From Sphingomonadaceae bacterium (GTDB lineage Bacteria > Pseudomonadota > Alphaproteobacteria > Sphingomonadales > Sphingomonadaceae): 39,185 nt of DNA. A program made the position numbers and the translations under genes. The stretch's first letter is position 1. Each line of letters opens with the position of its first letter. Where the stretch lies: positions 1 to 39,185 of the forward strand of contig PKED01000122.1 in assembly GCA_002863155.1 (NCBI GenBank), written 5' to 3'. Positions 27,286 to 36,277 of the stretch are shown piece after piece. The notes under the pieces were generated by a model. The model worked only from the letters and a program-made list of their open reading frames with translations. It had not been told where the DNA came from and made no database searches.

Positions 27286-28533
27286 TCAGAGACGCAGCTT
27301 CAGCACGTCGTGATAGCGGTTCAGTTCGATGAACCGCGCATGCGCCGCTGCTTTCGCCGCCGTATCGGCGCTTGCCGAATCGGGATGCGCGGTGCGCGCA
27401 AGCTCGCGGAACTGGCGCCGCAGTTCGGCAGCCGTCGGGCGATGATCGATCGGCCAGCCGAAAAAGATCAGCGCGCGGTCATATTCGGATTGCGGGCCGT
27501 CGGGCCGGGCATGCCAGTTGCCTGGCCCCGCGCCGTGCGTCGCCGCCATGATCGCGTCGGCGAGAGTGTGGAGCGCGGTCCCGGCCTGCGCCAGCCGGGC
27601 AAGCAGACGTTCGACATCGTGATGGCCCAGCGCCTGATTGCCGAGCAACTCGCGCGCGACCGCCTCGCCTTCGGCGATCGCGTGCTGGCGACGGTGCGCC
27701 TGCGGCGTGTCTGCCCATTGCCGTGGCCAGCGCGCGGCCAGCAGCGCGGCAAGACGACGGTGCTCGCCGATATAGGCATCGAACAACACCATATGCTGAT
27801 TCAATTCATCGGCAATGCGTTCGGCATTGGCGGCGATATCCGCCGGCACCGCCAACGGATTTGCCGCGCCCGCGCGCATGTCGCGGATGAAGGCATCGAG
27901 CACGGCGAGCCGATGCTCCGGCGGCCAGCGGGCTTCGATCCGCGCGATCTTCTCGAATGTCTGGATGACCTCGGCCGCGAGCTGTACCGAGCGATAATCG
28001 CCCGAACACAGCCGCGCCTCAAGCGCGATCGCAACGTCGGGATCGACCCGGTCGAACACATGGTCGATCGAAAACAGCAGGTCGAGCACCGTATTCGCCC
28101 GCTCGATCTCGGACTGGTCGCGCGCGCGCACCCGATCGGCGTCGATGCCGATCGCCTGCAGAAACGCGGTTACGCCGTGATATGGATCCTGTTCGGCATC
28201 GACGAACCGCCAGAGCTGTCCGGGGAAAGGCTCCAGCCCCACCTGGTCGAACATGTCGACGACAGCACGTCGGCGCATCCGCTTGATCCGTTCCTCGACC
28301 GAAGCGGGAGCCCGCGCGCCCTTTCGCCTCGACGGCGCGACCCCTTGCGGCCTTGCGACGGCAGGTGTGCTGATAACCGTCGGTGCGAGCCTTTCGTCGC
28401 TGCGACGACCGAACAGGCCACGCCAGCCGCGCCGTGACACGACCCGTCCGGGCCGCCCCGCCCGCAGGCGCCGCCCACGGCCATAGGCGCCGAACCATCC
28501 GCTGAACCAGCCGAGATAACCGCCCTGCGCCAC
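27286..28533 (-). CDS. C-terminal J-domain protein, otherwise unrecognised
   Basis: A 415-residue protein whose last 70 residues look like a J domain: FFGWPIDHRPTAAELRRQFRELARTAHPDS with the HPD tripeptide at 383-385, then ARFIELNRYHDVLKL. J domains stimulate the ATPase of DnaK-type chaperones. The N-terminus is rich in W, G and R (MAQGGYLGWFSGWFGAYGRG) and basic to about residue 90. The middle is helical (residues 90-330) with no recognised domain. The start codon is GTG at 28533. The domain order, with the J domain last, is unlike DnaJ or CbpA. It converges on the stator-like pair. Confidence 0.75.
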   Translation of the reverse strand: MAQGGYLGWFSGWFGAYGRGRRLRAGRPGRVVSRRGWRGLFGRRSDERLAPTVISTPAVARPQGVAPSRRKGARAPASVEERIKRMRRRAVVDMFDQVGLEPFPGQLWRFVDAEQDPYHGVTAFLQAIGIDADRVRARDQSEIERANTVLDLLFSIDHVFDRVDPDVAIALEARLCSGDYRSVQLAAEVIQTFEKIARIEARWPPEHRLAVLDAFIRDMRAGAANPLAVPADIAANAERIADELNQHMVLFDAYIGEHRRLAALLAARWPRQWADTPQAHRRQHAIAEGEAVARELLGNQALGHHDVERLLARLAQAGTALHTLADAIMAATHGAGPGNWHARPDGPQSEYDRALIFFGWPIDHRPTAAELRRQFRELARTAHPDSASADTAAKAAAHARFIELNRYHDVLKLRL

Positions 28534-28619
28534 GATCTAGCCGCCGTCGCTATATCGTCGTCAGGCCGAACGGACGCCCGATCGCGCCGGAAATGGCAAT
28601 CGATCGCGCCCGGCGGCGA

Positions 28620-28799
28620 TCAGTCGAGATTTTCCTCGACCTCCGCATCGGGACCGTTCTTCTTGATCGAGTCGATTGCATTCCGTGCAGCCGCCTTGCT
28701 GGTGTAGCCTTCGGTCCAGAACATCAACTCGCTGTTATATTTGAACTTCGCGACGAATTCGCCGGCCTTGTTCTTTTCGATCACGAATTTGTGCGCCAT
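28620..28799 (-). CDS. DUF1508/YegP-family small protein
   Basis: A 59-residue protein: KFVIEKNKAGEFVAKFKYNS followed by SELMFWTEGYTSKAAARNAIDSIKKN. This is one complete YegP/DUF1508 module, where many homologues have two. It is small, cytoplasmic and of unknown function. The ATG at 28799 was chosen because the family begins there; upstream in-frame sequence overlaps the FAD oxidoreductase gene and lacks the family pattern. Confidence 0.85.
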   Translation of the reverse strand: MAHKFVIEKNKAGEFVAKFKYNSELMFWTEGYTSKAAARNAIDSIKKNGPDAEVEENLD

Positions 28800-28863
28800 G
28801 GTCGCATCCCCATCCAGTGTCCGGAAGGCGACAAGGCTAGCGCAGCCGCGCACGCCGCGCCAG

Positions 28864-29949
28864 TCAGCCAAATCGACCGGGGGCGTATCGTTTTCGGTCG
28901 ATCCCCGCGACGGTTTGGGGCGGCGGCGTGTTGCTGACAAGGCTGGCCGCGATCATCGCTGCGGCTGGTGCGGTCTGGATGCCGAAGCCACCCTGCCCCG
29001 CAAACCAGAAGAAGTCGGGCACTTGCGGGTCGAAGCCGATCACCGGCAAGCGGTCGGGCGCGAAGGTCCGGAGCCCCGCCCAGCGCCGTTCGACCGCCGC
29101 GACCCGCCAATCGACGACATGTTCGAACCGATCGATCGCAACCGCGATGTCGATTTCCTCGGGCGCGGCGTCGCAGGGTATCGAGGGAATTTCGTCATGC
29201 GGGCTGAGCCAGAGCCTGCCGCCTCCCTCGGGCTTGAAATAGAATTGCCCGCCGAGATGGGCGACGTGGGGCATTGCATCGGGGCGCGGCGGATCGGTCC
29301 GCAGCTGGACCATCGTACGGCGGAAGGCGGCCAGACCCATCGGGGTAACCCCGGCTGCCAAAGCAACCTGATCGGCCCAGGCGCCGGCTGCATCGACAAG
29401 GATGTCCGCCTGCCAATCGCCCGCGCCGGTGTCGATCCGCCAGCCATGCGGACCACGCATCGCCGCCTTCAGTCGCGCCGCGGTCAGGATCGTCGCGCCG
29501 CTGCGACGTGCCCGCGCCAGATAATGCTGATGCAGCGCCGCGACATCGATATAGGCGCAGCTCGCCTCCATGATGCCGATCGTCCATTCGGCGCGCAGAC
29601 CCGGCACCAGCGCCTGCGGATCGACATGGTCAAGCGCGATGCCGCTCTGCGCGAAACCGGCGACAAAGGCATCGGCCGCTGCGCGATCATCGGCGCGGCC
29701 GATATGGAGCGAGCCGAGCGGCTCCAGAAAACCATGATCGGCAAGATAGGCCCCCGACGCGCTCGTCAGCGGCTGGATCGCCGGGCCGCCATAGGTTTCC
29801 GACCAGAACGCCGCCGAACGGCCGGTCGCGTGATAGCCGGGTATCTCCTCCGCCTCGAGCAGGAGGACGCTCGCCCGGTCCCCCAGTTCGGCGGCCAGGC
29901 TGGCCCCCGCAATGCCCGCGCCGACAATCGCAACGTCGAAGCGGGTCAT
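28864..29949 (-). CDS. FAD-dependent amino-acid oxidase/dehydrogenase-like protein
   Basis: A 361-residue DAO-superfamily protein. The FAD motif is VAIVGAGIAGASLAAEL (GAGIAG at 10-15), and the GYHATGRSAAFWSETYGG segment is typical of glycine/D-amino-acid dehydrogenases such as DauA-like enzymes. LVDAAGAWADQVA and a C-terminal GQGGFGIQTAPAAA flavin loop are present. The likely substrate is a D-amino acid or related amine, but it cannot be fixed. It overlaps the upstream hydrolase stop by 4 bases. Confidence 0.88.
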   Translation of the reverse strand: MTRFDVAIVGAGIAGASLAAELGDRASVLLLEAEEIPGYHATGRSAAFWSETYGGPAIQPLTSASGAYLADHGFLEPLGSLHIGRADDRAAADAFVAGFAQSGIALDHVDPQALVPGLRAEWTIGIMEASCAYIDVAALHQHYLARARRSGATILTAARLKAAMRGPHGWRIDTGAGDWQADILVDAAGAWADQVALAAGVTPMGLAAFRRTMVQLRTDPPRPDAMPHVAHLGGQFYFKPEGGGRLWLSPHDEIPSIPCDAAPEEIDIAVAIDRFEHVVDWRVAAVERRWAGLRTFAPDRLPVIGFDPQVPDFFWFAGQGGFGIQTAPAAAMIAASLVSNTPPPQTVAGIDRKRYAPGRFG

Positions 29950-30890
29950 GCCACAGGAACGCGCGCAGCCAGAAAGAGGTCGAGTTCGGCGATTGCCCGA
30001 TTGCGGACCGGATCAGCCTCACGCAGCACTTCGTGCGCGGCTTCATCACCGAATTTGACGAGGCGCACATCGGGCAGCCGGCCCGCGACCGCCACCGCCG
30101 CGCGCGCGTCGACGAGCTGATCCGCCATCGGCACCAGCATCAGGATCGGCACATTCAGCGTCCGCAGCCGAGCGTCGGCGCGCAACTGCCGAGTCGATGC
30201 GAAGGCGCCGACGACCCAGCGCCAGCTGGGCGGCCCCAGCAGCAATTCGGGCTTCGCGTGCTGCCACCACAGTTCATCGCCATAGCGGTCGAGGTCGTTG
30301 GTCAGCAAACTCTGGCGCGTCGCGGTACCACGCGGCGTCTCGTTCTCGCGCCAGGCGGCACGCGCGCTGTTGCCGATGCCGCCGATGATCCGCGCGATCC
30401 GCTCCCCCAGCCACGGCCCGAATCCGCTCTTGATGCCGAGCATCGGCGCAACCAGCACGGCGGCGTCGGGCGCCACCGCCCCTTCGACCAGCCCGCGAAG
30501 CACCAGATGGCCGCCCATCGAATGCCCCATCACGACCGTCGGACCGGCGGCTTCGGCACGCCACGCTCGCCAGAAATCGGCGAGATCGCGAATATAGGTT
30601 GCGAAATCGTCGACATGGCCGACGTGCGGATCGGGCGACAGCCGCCCCGATCCGCCCTGCCCGCGCCAGTCGAGCGACGTGACGGACCAGCCCTGGTCGT
30701 GCCAATGCGCGATCAGTTCCAGGTATTTTTCAACGATATCGCCGCGCCCGCCCTGGAAAAGGATACGGCCTCGCGGCGCGCCTTCCGCCGGCCAGTCGAA
30801 CCGCCGGAGCGACCAGCCATCGGCAGCCGACCAGAAGGTGAAACGGGCCGCGGCGGGAATCGCCCGACGGTACAGTGCGGAAGAGGCCAT
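29946..30890 (-). CDS. Alpha/beta hydrolase, lysophospholipase/monoacylglycerol lipase-like
   Basis: A 314-residue hydrolase with LFQGGRGDIVEKYLELIAHW, the DWRGQGGSGR segment and the nucleophile elbow VMGHSMGGHLVLRG (S124). Acid and histidine candidates are near MLVPMADQLVDARA and DEAAHEVLREAD. This matches PldB/monoacylglycerol-lipase-like hydrolases, which cut acyl chains from lysophospholipids or glycerides. Its last 4 bases overlap the FAD-oxidoreductase ATG, so the two form an operon. It diverges from cpaA. Confidence 0.87.
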   Translation of the reverse strand: MASSALYRRAIPAAARFTFWSAADGWSLRRFDWPAEGAPRGRILFQGGRGDIVEKYLELIAHWHDQGWSVTSLDWRGQGGSGRLSPDPHVGHVDDFATYIRDLADFWRAWRAEAAGPTVVMGHSMGGHLVLRGLVEGAVAPDAAVLVAPMLGIKSGFGPWLGERIARIIGGIGNSARAAWRENETPRGTATRQSLLTNDLDRYGDELWWQHAKPELLLGPPSWRWVVGAFASTRQLRADARLRTLNVPILMLVPMADQLVDARAAVAVAGRLPDVRLVKFGDEAAHEVLREADPVRNRAIAELDLFLAARVPVA

Positions 30891-30938
30891 CGGCGGTGGT
30901 TACTTTTTGGCAAGGCATCTCGTCTAGCGGTTAAACCG

Positions 30939-31412
30939 ATGAGCTGGGGCAATCCGTCTGTAATCCTGCCGCTCGTGCTGGGCGCGCTCCTGCTGTCATG
31001 CGGGATCGAGGACGCGCGGCTGCGCACCATCGCCAACTGGAAGAACGCGATCATCGCGCTGCTGGCGCCGCTTTGGTGGTGGACGCTTGGCCTGTCGCTA
31101 TGGCCCGACGTTGCGCTGCAGATCGGTATCGCGCTGCTGGTGTTCGCTTTCTTCTTCGGCGCCTTTGCGCTCGGCCAGATGGGCGGTGGCGACGTCAAGC
31201 TGATCGGCGCGCTCGCCTTGTGGTTTCCATGGTCCGCGCTGCTGGGCCTGCTGGTGATGATGTCGCTGATCGGCGGCGTCGTCACGATTGTGATCGCCGT
31301 CGAGCGGTGGTGGCGCAGGCGCCAGGGCCCGGTCGAGATACCTTATGGGGTGGCCATCGCCATCGCCGGATTAATCACGGTTCGTGAACCGCTTCTTAAC
31401 CAATTTACGTGA
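30939..31412 (+). CDS. cpaA: Prepilin peptidase of the Tad/Cpa system
   Basis: A 157-residue membrane aspartic peptidase (family A24). The two catalytic aspartates are in SCGIEDARLRTIANWKN and GQMGGGDVKLIGALALWFP, the latter the GxGD motif. It has six predicted helices and lacks the N-terminal methylase domain of larger prepilin peptidases, as is normal for CpaA/TadV. It cleaves the leader of Flp-type pilins. No flp pilin gene is visible in the 48 bases upstream or elsewhere in the window. Confidence 0.9.
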   Translation: MSWGNPSVILPLVLGALLLSCGIEDARLRTIANWKNAIIALLAPLWWWTLGLSLWPDVALQIGIALLVFAFFFGAFALGQMGGGDVKLIGALALWFPWSALLGLLVMMSLIGGVVTIVIAVERWWRRRQGPVEIPYGVAIAIAGLITVREPLLNQFT

Positions 31413-31463
31413 AGGCTAGGCGCGAGGATCAACTGATCCGCGTCCACAGGGGTGCAAGACGTC

Positions 31464-32519
31464 ATGGATGTACGGAAGATCGTATTGCTCGTTGGCGCGC
31501 TGCTCATCGCAGCCGTGACCGCCTTTATGGCGCGCAGCCTGATCCTTGGCAGCGGCGCGCCGGCCGCGACCGCGCTTGGCGCACCGCCGCCGCAGGTGAA
31601 CGGGCCTGAAGTGCTCGTCGCGACCCGCGCGCTGCCCATCGGCACGATCCTCGACGCAACGGCGGTGAAGTTCCAGCCATGGCCGCAGGAACTGGTCGAT
31701 CCCAAGGCTTACTTCGTGAAGAGCGACGCCGACACCGATCTGAAGAAATTGCAGGGCACCGTGGTGCGCTTCGCGATCACGGCTGGGCAGCCCTTGACTC
31801 AGGGCGCGCTGGTCAAGCCCGGCGATCGCGGCTTCCTGGCAGCGGCTCTCGGGCCGGGCATGCGCGCCGTCACGGTGCCGGTGTCGACCCAGTCAGCCGT
31901 CGCCGGCTTCGTTTTCCCGGGCGACCGGATCGACCTGATGCTGACGCAGTCGGTGCCCGGCGGCGGCGATGGTCCGCCGCTCAAGGTGACCGAGACCGTC
32001 CTCAAGAATCTGCGCGTGCTCGCCACCGACCAGCGGACCGACAATACCGTCGATGACGAAGGCAAGACGGTGGTGCGGACCTATTCGACCGTCACGGTCG
32101 AAGCGACGCCGAAGCTTGCGGAGAAAATCGCGGTCACCCAGAATCTGGGCGGGACGCTGACGGTCGCGCTGCGCTCGATCGCCGACAATGCCGCCGAGCT
32201 CGAAGAAGCGATCGCATCAGGCTCTGTCTCGGTGCCCGAAGGCAACGATCCGAAGGCCGAGCGCGCCATGATGGCGAAGGCCGAGGGCCAGGCATCGGCC
32301 AGCAAGACGACCTATGCCACCGGTGCGGACGTATCGCGGTTCCAGCGTTCGACCGTTCCCGGCAAGCCGGCCAACAGCAATAACGGGTTCGGCGCACCAG
32401 CAGTAGCCACGCCGGCGCCGGGCGGCGCCTATCCCGGCGCCGCTGCGCCAAGGGGTCCGGTCCTGCGCGTGGCGCGCGGCAACAACGTGACCGAAGTTCC
32501 GATTGGGGGGAAGAACTGA
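31464..32519 (+). CDS. cpaB: Pilus assembly protein CpaB
   Basis: A 351-residue protein with an N-terminal membrane anchor (IVLLVGALLIAAVTAFMAR). An SAF domain follows (residues about 45-115, LVATRALPIGTILDATAVKFQPW), then the RcpC-type domain RAVTVPVSTQSAVAGFVFPGDRIDL. CpaB/RcpC sits in the periplasm and gates or stabilises the secretin. The ATG at 31464 follows AGGGGTG. The C-terminal 60 residues are rich in P, G and A. Confidence 0.93.
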   Translation: MDVRKIVLLVGALLIAAVTAFMARSLILGSGAPAATALGAPPPQVNGPEVLVATRALPIGTILDATAVKFQPWPQELVDPKAYFVKSDADTDLKKLQGTVVRFAITAGQPLTQGALVKPGDRGFLAAALGPGMRAVTVPVSTQSAVAGFVFPGDRIDLMLTQSVPGGGDGPPLKVTETVLKNLRVLATDQRTDNTVDDEGKTVVRTYSTVTVEATPKLAEKIAVTQNLGGTLTVALRSIADNAAELEEAIASGSVSVPEGNDPKAERAMMAKAEGQASASKTTYATGADVSRFQRSTVPGKPANSNNGFGAPAVATPAPGGAYPGAAAPRGPVLRVARGNNVTEVPIGGKN

Positions 32520-32520
32520 G

Positions 32521-34263
32521 ATGCGCATGACCATCCTGCAGCGCTCGATCGGAGCGACTGTGGCAACGGCACTGATCGCCAGTCCGCCGGTGTCGCTGTC
32601 GGCCCAGACCGCGCGTCCGCGCCCGGCTACGGCCAGCAAGCCGATCACCGCCCGCGTCGCCCAGCTGCCCGCCGGCGCCCAGCGCCCGACGACCGAAGTG
32701 AAGCTGTCGATCGGCGAAGGCGAACTGATCACGCTGCCGCAGGCCGCGACCGACGTCTGGATCTCCAACCCGACCGTCGCCGACATCTATGTGCGCAGCG
32801 CGCGCCAGATCAACCTGTTCGGTAAGGATACCGGCGAAGCGACGGTGTTCGCGACCGGTGCCGGTGGCCAGATCGTCTATGCCGCCAGCGTTCGCGTCAG
32901 CCAGAACCTGACCTCGATCGATCGCATGCTGAAGCTTGCCCTGCCCGACGCCGACATCCGCGTCAGCACGGCCGGGCAGATCGCGGTGCTGACCGGCACC
33001 GTCGCGACGCCCGACGACATCGCCCAGGCCCATCAGCTGGCCGCATCGCTGCTCAATCCCGGCGTCGACGTGACCGCCCCCGGCGTGCAGCTCAAGGTCG
33101 TCGTCATCAACCGGTTGAAGACCGCGACGCCGCTTCAGGTGCAGCTGCACGTCAAGTTCGCCGAAGTCAGCCGCACGTTCGTCAAGAACATCAGCAGCAA
33201 CATCGCGACCCGCGACCAGACCGGTGGCTTTTCGTTCGGCGTCGGCTCGGGCCGCTCGCCCGGCGCGGTGACGCAGGCCGACCTCGCCACCTATCCGACC
33301 GCACGCATCCCGACCGCGAATGGCGGCGTGATCGAGGGTCCGTATGACCCCTCGACCGGCCAGTTCGTCAATCCGCGCGGTTCGAGCATTTCCGAAATCG
33401 CAAAGGCCAGCGGCACATTCACGACGCTTGGCCTCGCCGGCCGCCTGTTCGGGCTCGACATCCTCCAGGCGATCGACCTGGGCGAGCGCAACGGCCAGGT
33501 TTCGACACTCGCCGAACCCAATCTGACCGCATTGTCGGGTGAAACCAGCTCGTTCCTGGCGGGCGGCGAATTCCCGATCCCGATCAGCCAGGGGCTGGGC
33601 GCGGTGTCGGTCGAATATAAGCAATATGGCATCAGCCTCGCCTACACGCCGACCGTGCTCGCCGATGGCCGCATCAGCCTGCGCGTGCGCCCCGAAGTGT
33701 CGCAGCTGACGAGCTCGGGCGCGGTGCAGATCAACGGCACCACGATCCCGGCGCTCAGCACACGGCGCGCGGAGACGACGGTCGAGCTCGGTTCGGGCCA
33801 GAGCATGATGATCGCCGGCCTGCTCCAGAACGATCACAACAATTCGATCGAACAGACGCCGGGCCTCGGCAATGTCCCGATCATCGGCTCGCTGTTTCGT
33901 TCAAACGGTTTCCAGCGCAACGAGACCGAGCTGGTGATCGTGATCACGCCGTATCTCGTCAAGCCGGTCAACGCTAACGACATCGTGCTGCCAACCGACG
34001 GCTACAAGGCGCCGACCGACCTCGGCCGCGTGTTCCTCGGCCAGCTCGGCAGCGGTACGACCGGCGGCGATCGGCCCAAGCCCAGCATGGCGCCGCCGCA
34101 GACCGTCGTTGCGCCGTCGCTCGGTGCGGTAGGCCCCGCCGAAGTCGGTCCGCGTACCGAAACCCCGGCCCCCGGCCCCGCCCCGTCGCGTCGCGAGGAA
34201 AAGGCCGTCCCGCCCGATCCGCGCAAATCGTCCGGCGCGGCCCCCGGATTCAACCTGCAATGA
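32521..34263 (+). CDS. cpaC: Outer-membrane secretin CpaC
   Basis: A 580-residue secretin with an N-terminal signal sequence (cleavage near SLSAQT). Next come a pilus-secretin N-terminal domain (VKLSIGEGELITLPQAATDVWISNPTVADIYV in pieces), a BON-like segment and the secretin core (LAEPNLTALSGETSSFLAGGEFPIPI, TRRAETTVELGSGQSMMIAGLLQ, GLGNVPIIGSLFRS). It forms the ring through which the Flp pilus crosses the outer membrane. The tail after residue 490 is proline-rich and disordered. The ATG lies one base after the cpaB stop. Confidence 0.95.
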   Translation: MRMTILQRSIGATVATALIASPPVSLSAQTARPRPATASKPITARVAQLPAGAQRPTTEVKLSIGEGELITLPQAATDVWISNPTVADIYVRSARQINLFGKDTGEATVFATGAGGQIVYAASVRVSQNLTSIDRMLKLALPDADIRVSTAGQIAVLTGTVATPDDIAQAHQLAASLLNPGVDVTAPGVQLKVVVINRLKTATPLQVQLHVKFAEVSRTFVKNISSNIATRDQTGGFSFGVGSGRSPGAVTQADLATYPTARIPTANGGVIEGPYDPSTGQFVNPRGSSISEIAKASGTFTTLGLAGRLFGLDILQAIDLGERNGQVSTLAEPNLTALSGETSSFLAGGEFPIPISQGLGAVSVEYKQYGISLAYTPTVLADGRISLRVRPEVSQLTSSGAVQINGTTIPALSTRRAETTVELGSGQSMMIAGLLQNDHNNSIEQTPGLGNVPIIGSLFRSNGFQRNETELVIVITPYLVKPVNANDIVLPTDGYKAPTDLGRVFLGQLGSGTTGGDRPKPSMAPPQTVVAPSLGAVGPAEVGPRTETPAPGPAPSRREEKAVPPDPRKSSGAAPGFNLQ

Positions 34264-34289
34264 TCGCCCGTCGCCTTCAGGAGAAAGCC

Positions 34290-34922
34290 ATGCGTCGCCG
34301 CCTTTCGATGATCGTGCTCTGCGCGCCCGCACTGATGGTTGCGGGATGCACCGGCACCGTTAACCGCGGTCTCGATTCGGTCCATCAGCCCGTCGTGTCG
34401 CGCACCGACTATGTGTTCGACGTCGTCACCGACGGCGGCCAGGTATCGGCTGCGGAAATGCAGCGCCTCGTCGGCTGGATGGCGACGCTGCGGGTCGGCT
34501 ATGGCGACCGTATCGCCGTCGACGATCCCAGCGGCACCGCCGATGGCGCGCGTGCGCAGATCGGTGCGCTCGTGGCGCGTTACGGCCTGTTCCTTGAGGA
34601 CAATGCGCCGATCACCGCCGCAGCAATGACCCCGGGCACGGTTCGCGTCGTCATCACCCGCGCGGTGGCGTCGGTTCCGGGCTGCCCCGACTATAGCCGC
34701 ACCGGCACCGTCGAGTTCGAAGGCAATACGACCTCGAACCACGGCTGCGCGGTCAATGCCAACCTCGCCTCGATGGTTGCCCGCCCGGAAGATCTGGTGC
34801 GCGGCCGTCCAGGCACCAGCACGTCCGATCCCGTCACCAGCAGCAAGGCCGTTCAGGCACTGCGCCGCACGGTCAACAGCGGCAGCAACGGGCTGAAGTC
34901 TGAAAGCACGGGAGGCAAATAA
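34290..34922 (+). CDS. cpaD: CpaD-family pilus assembly lipoprotein
   Basis: A 210-residue protein with a lipoprotein leader ending VAGC (C20) and the CpaD-type body YVFDVVTDGGQVSAAEMQRLVGWMATL, VASVPGCPDYSRTG, NHGCAVNANLASMVARPEDLVRGR. The ATG at 34290 is preceded by CAGGAGAAAGCC and gives the leader a normal length. An alternative ATG at 34260 overlaps the cpaC stop. CpaD helps the secretin reach the outer membrane. Confidence 0.9.
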   Translation: MRRRLSMIVLCAPALMVAGCTGTVNRGLDSVHQPVVSRTDYVFDVVTDGGQVSAAEMQRLVGWMATLRVGYGDRIAVDDPSGTADGARAQIGALVARYGLFLEDNAPITAAAMTPGTVRVVITRAVASVPGCPDYSRTGTVEFEGNTTSNHGCAVNANLASMVARPEDLVRGRPGTSTSDPVTSSKAVQALRRTVNSGSNGLKSESTGGK

Positions 34923-36229
34923 TGAACGCACCCTGGTCCGGCCGTCCCGGCACGCGCGAGCCCTTTGTCGGGTTCGTCTGCGACGAAACCACCGCCGAGG
35001 CGATCCGGCCGATCGCCGTCGAACTCGGCTGGGCGCCCGAAAAGGTCAACAAGGGCGGCCTGCGCAACGCCGTGCAGACGCTGTCGGTATCGGCAAGCCC
35101 GCACGTCCTGTTCGTCGATCTGTCCGAAAGCGGCGATCCGCTCAACGACATCAACGCGCTCGCCGAAGTGTGCGAACCCGGCACCGTCGTGATCGCGGCG
35201 GGCCAGGTGAACGATGTGCGCCTGTACCGCGACCTCGTCGCCAGCGGTATCCAGGACTATCTGCTCAAGCCGCTCAACCCCGATATGCTGCGCGAAGCGT
35301 TTGCGACCGCGCAGGCGCTGCTGAACGCGCCGAAGCATGTCGAGGTCTCCGAAGAACGTCCGCATTGCTCGATCGCCGTCATCGGCACGCGCGGCGGCGT
35401 CGGCGCGTCCTCGATCGCGACGTCGCTTGCCTGGCTTACCAGCGACAAGGGCGCGCGCAGCACCGCGCTGCTCGATCTCGACGTTCATTTCGGAACCGCG
35501 GCGCTCGCGCTCGATCTCGAGCCCGGCCGCGGCCTGACCGATGCGATCGAGAATCCAAGCCGGATCGACGGTCTGTTCATCGAACGCGCGATGGTCAAGT
35601 CGAGCGAAAAGCTGTCGATCCTGTCGGCCGAAGCACCGATCAACGCACCGATCATCAGCGACGGCTCGGCTTTCTATCAGCTGCAGGAAGAAATGCGGGC
35701 GGCGTTCGAATGCACGATCACCGATCTGCCGCGGGCGATGCTCGTCAACCATCCGCATCTGATCAGCGACGTGCAGGTCGCGATCGTCGTCACCGAATTC
35801 ACGCTTGCGGCGGCACGCGACACGATCCGCATCCTGTCGTGGCTGAAATCGAATGCGCAGCAGACGCAGGTATTCGTGATCGCCAACAAGGTTCACGCCA
35901 ACGCGCCGCTCGAAATCAGCCGCAAGGATTTCGAAGGCTCGATCGAGCGCAAGGTCGATGTCGTCATCCCGTTCGACCAGAAGCTTGCGTCGCAGGCAGC
36001 GAAGCTCGGCAAGCCGATCGCCGAAGTCGGCAAGGGCGCCAAGTCGACGGCACCGCTCGCCGAATTGTCGACCCGGCTGCTCGCGATCGCCGACGGCGCG
36101 GCGGAGCCCGTCGGCAAGGGCAAGGGATCGGCCAAGGGCGGCAAGTCCGACGGCGGTGCCAGCTCGCTGATGGGCAAGTTCGGTGACCTCAAGTCGCTGA
36201 TACCGAAGCGCGCCGCGAAGAAGAAGTGA
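34922..36229 (+). CDS. cpaE: CpaE-like pilus localisation ATPase
   Basis: A 435-residue protein with an N-terminal receiver-like domain (to about 140, containing LFVDLSESGDPL and DLVASGIQDYLLKPL). A MinD/ParA-type ATPase domain follows; its deviant Walker A is GTRGGVGASSIATSLAW (about 154-165), with arginine at the usual lysine position. In Caulobacter CpaE directs the pilus machinery to a pole. The lysine-rich tail ends IPKRAAKKK. The ATG shares one base with the cpaD stop. The next gene is tadB, not cpaF. Confidence 0.93.
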   Translation: MNAPWSGRPGTREPFVGFVCDETTAEAIRPIAVELGWAPEKVNKGGLRNAVQTLSVSASPHVLFVDLSESGDPLNDINALAEVCEPGTVVIAAGQVNDVRLYRDLVASGIQDYLLKPLNPDMLREAFATAQALLNAPKHVEVSEERPHCSIAVIGTRGGVGASSIATSLAWLTSDKGARSTALLDLDVHFGTAALALDLEPGRGLTDAIENPSRIDGLFIERAMVKSSEKLSILSAEAPINAPIISDGSAFYQLQEEMRAAFECTITDLPRAMLVNHPHLISDVQVAIVVTEFTLAAARDTIRILSWLKSNAQQTQVFVIANKVHANAPLEISRKDFEGSIERKVDVVIPFDQKLASQAAKLGKPIAEVGKGAKSTAPLAELSTRLLAIADGAAEPVGKGKGSAKGGKSDGGASSLMGKFGDLKSLIPKRAAKKK

Positions 36230-36238
36230 TGGAACCAC

Positions 36239-36259
36239 GCCACGCCGATCCGGCGCGGC
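36239..36259. other. Hairpin in the cpaE-tadB gap
   Basis: GCCACGCCG-ATC-CGGCGCGGC pairs with one mismatch in the 48-base gap where cpaF is found in most tad clusters. It could be an mRNA processing or stability element, or a scar of a past deletion. There is no evidence to choose between these. Confidence 0.4.
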
Positions 36260-36277
36260 GGAACTGGGAGTGAAGAT

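Noticed and set aside
25696..28533. A complete Zorya defence system
   Set aside because: The ZorA-like protein is much shorter than ZorA and no ZorC, ZorD or ZorE-like nuclease or helicase is nearby.
30920..30933. TCGTCTAGCGGTTA, identical to a tRNA-Glu D-arm
   Set aside because: No anticodon arm, TPsiC arm or acceptor stem follows; the sequence runs straight into cpaA. A chance match or a small remnant.
31378..31391. CGGTTC-GT-GAACCG palindrome at the end of cpaA
   Set aside because: A short stem inside coding sequence with no regulator known to use it here.
31373..31405. AT-rich TTAATC...TTCTTAACC upstream of cpaB as a possible CtrA box
   Set aside because: It does not fit TTAA-N7-TTAA and lies within the cpaA coding end; only half-sites are present.
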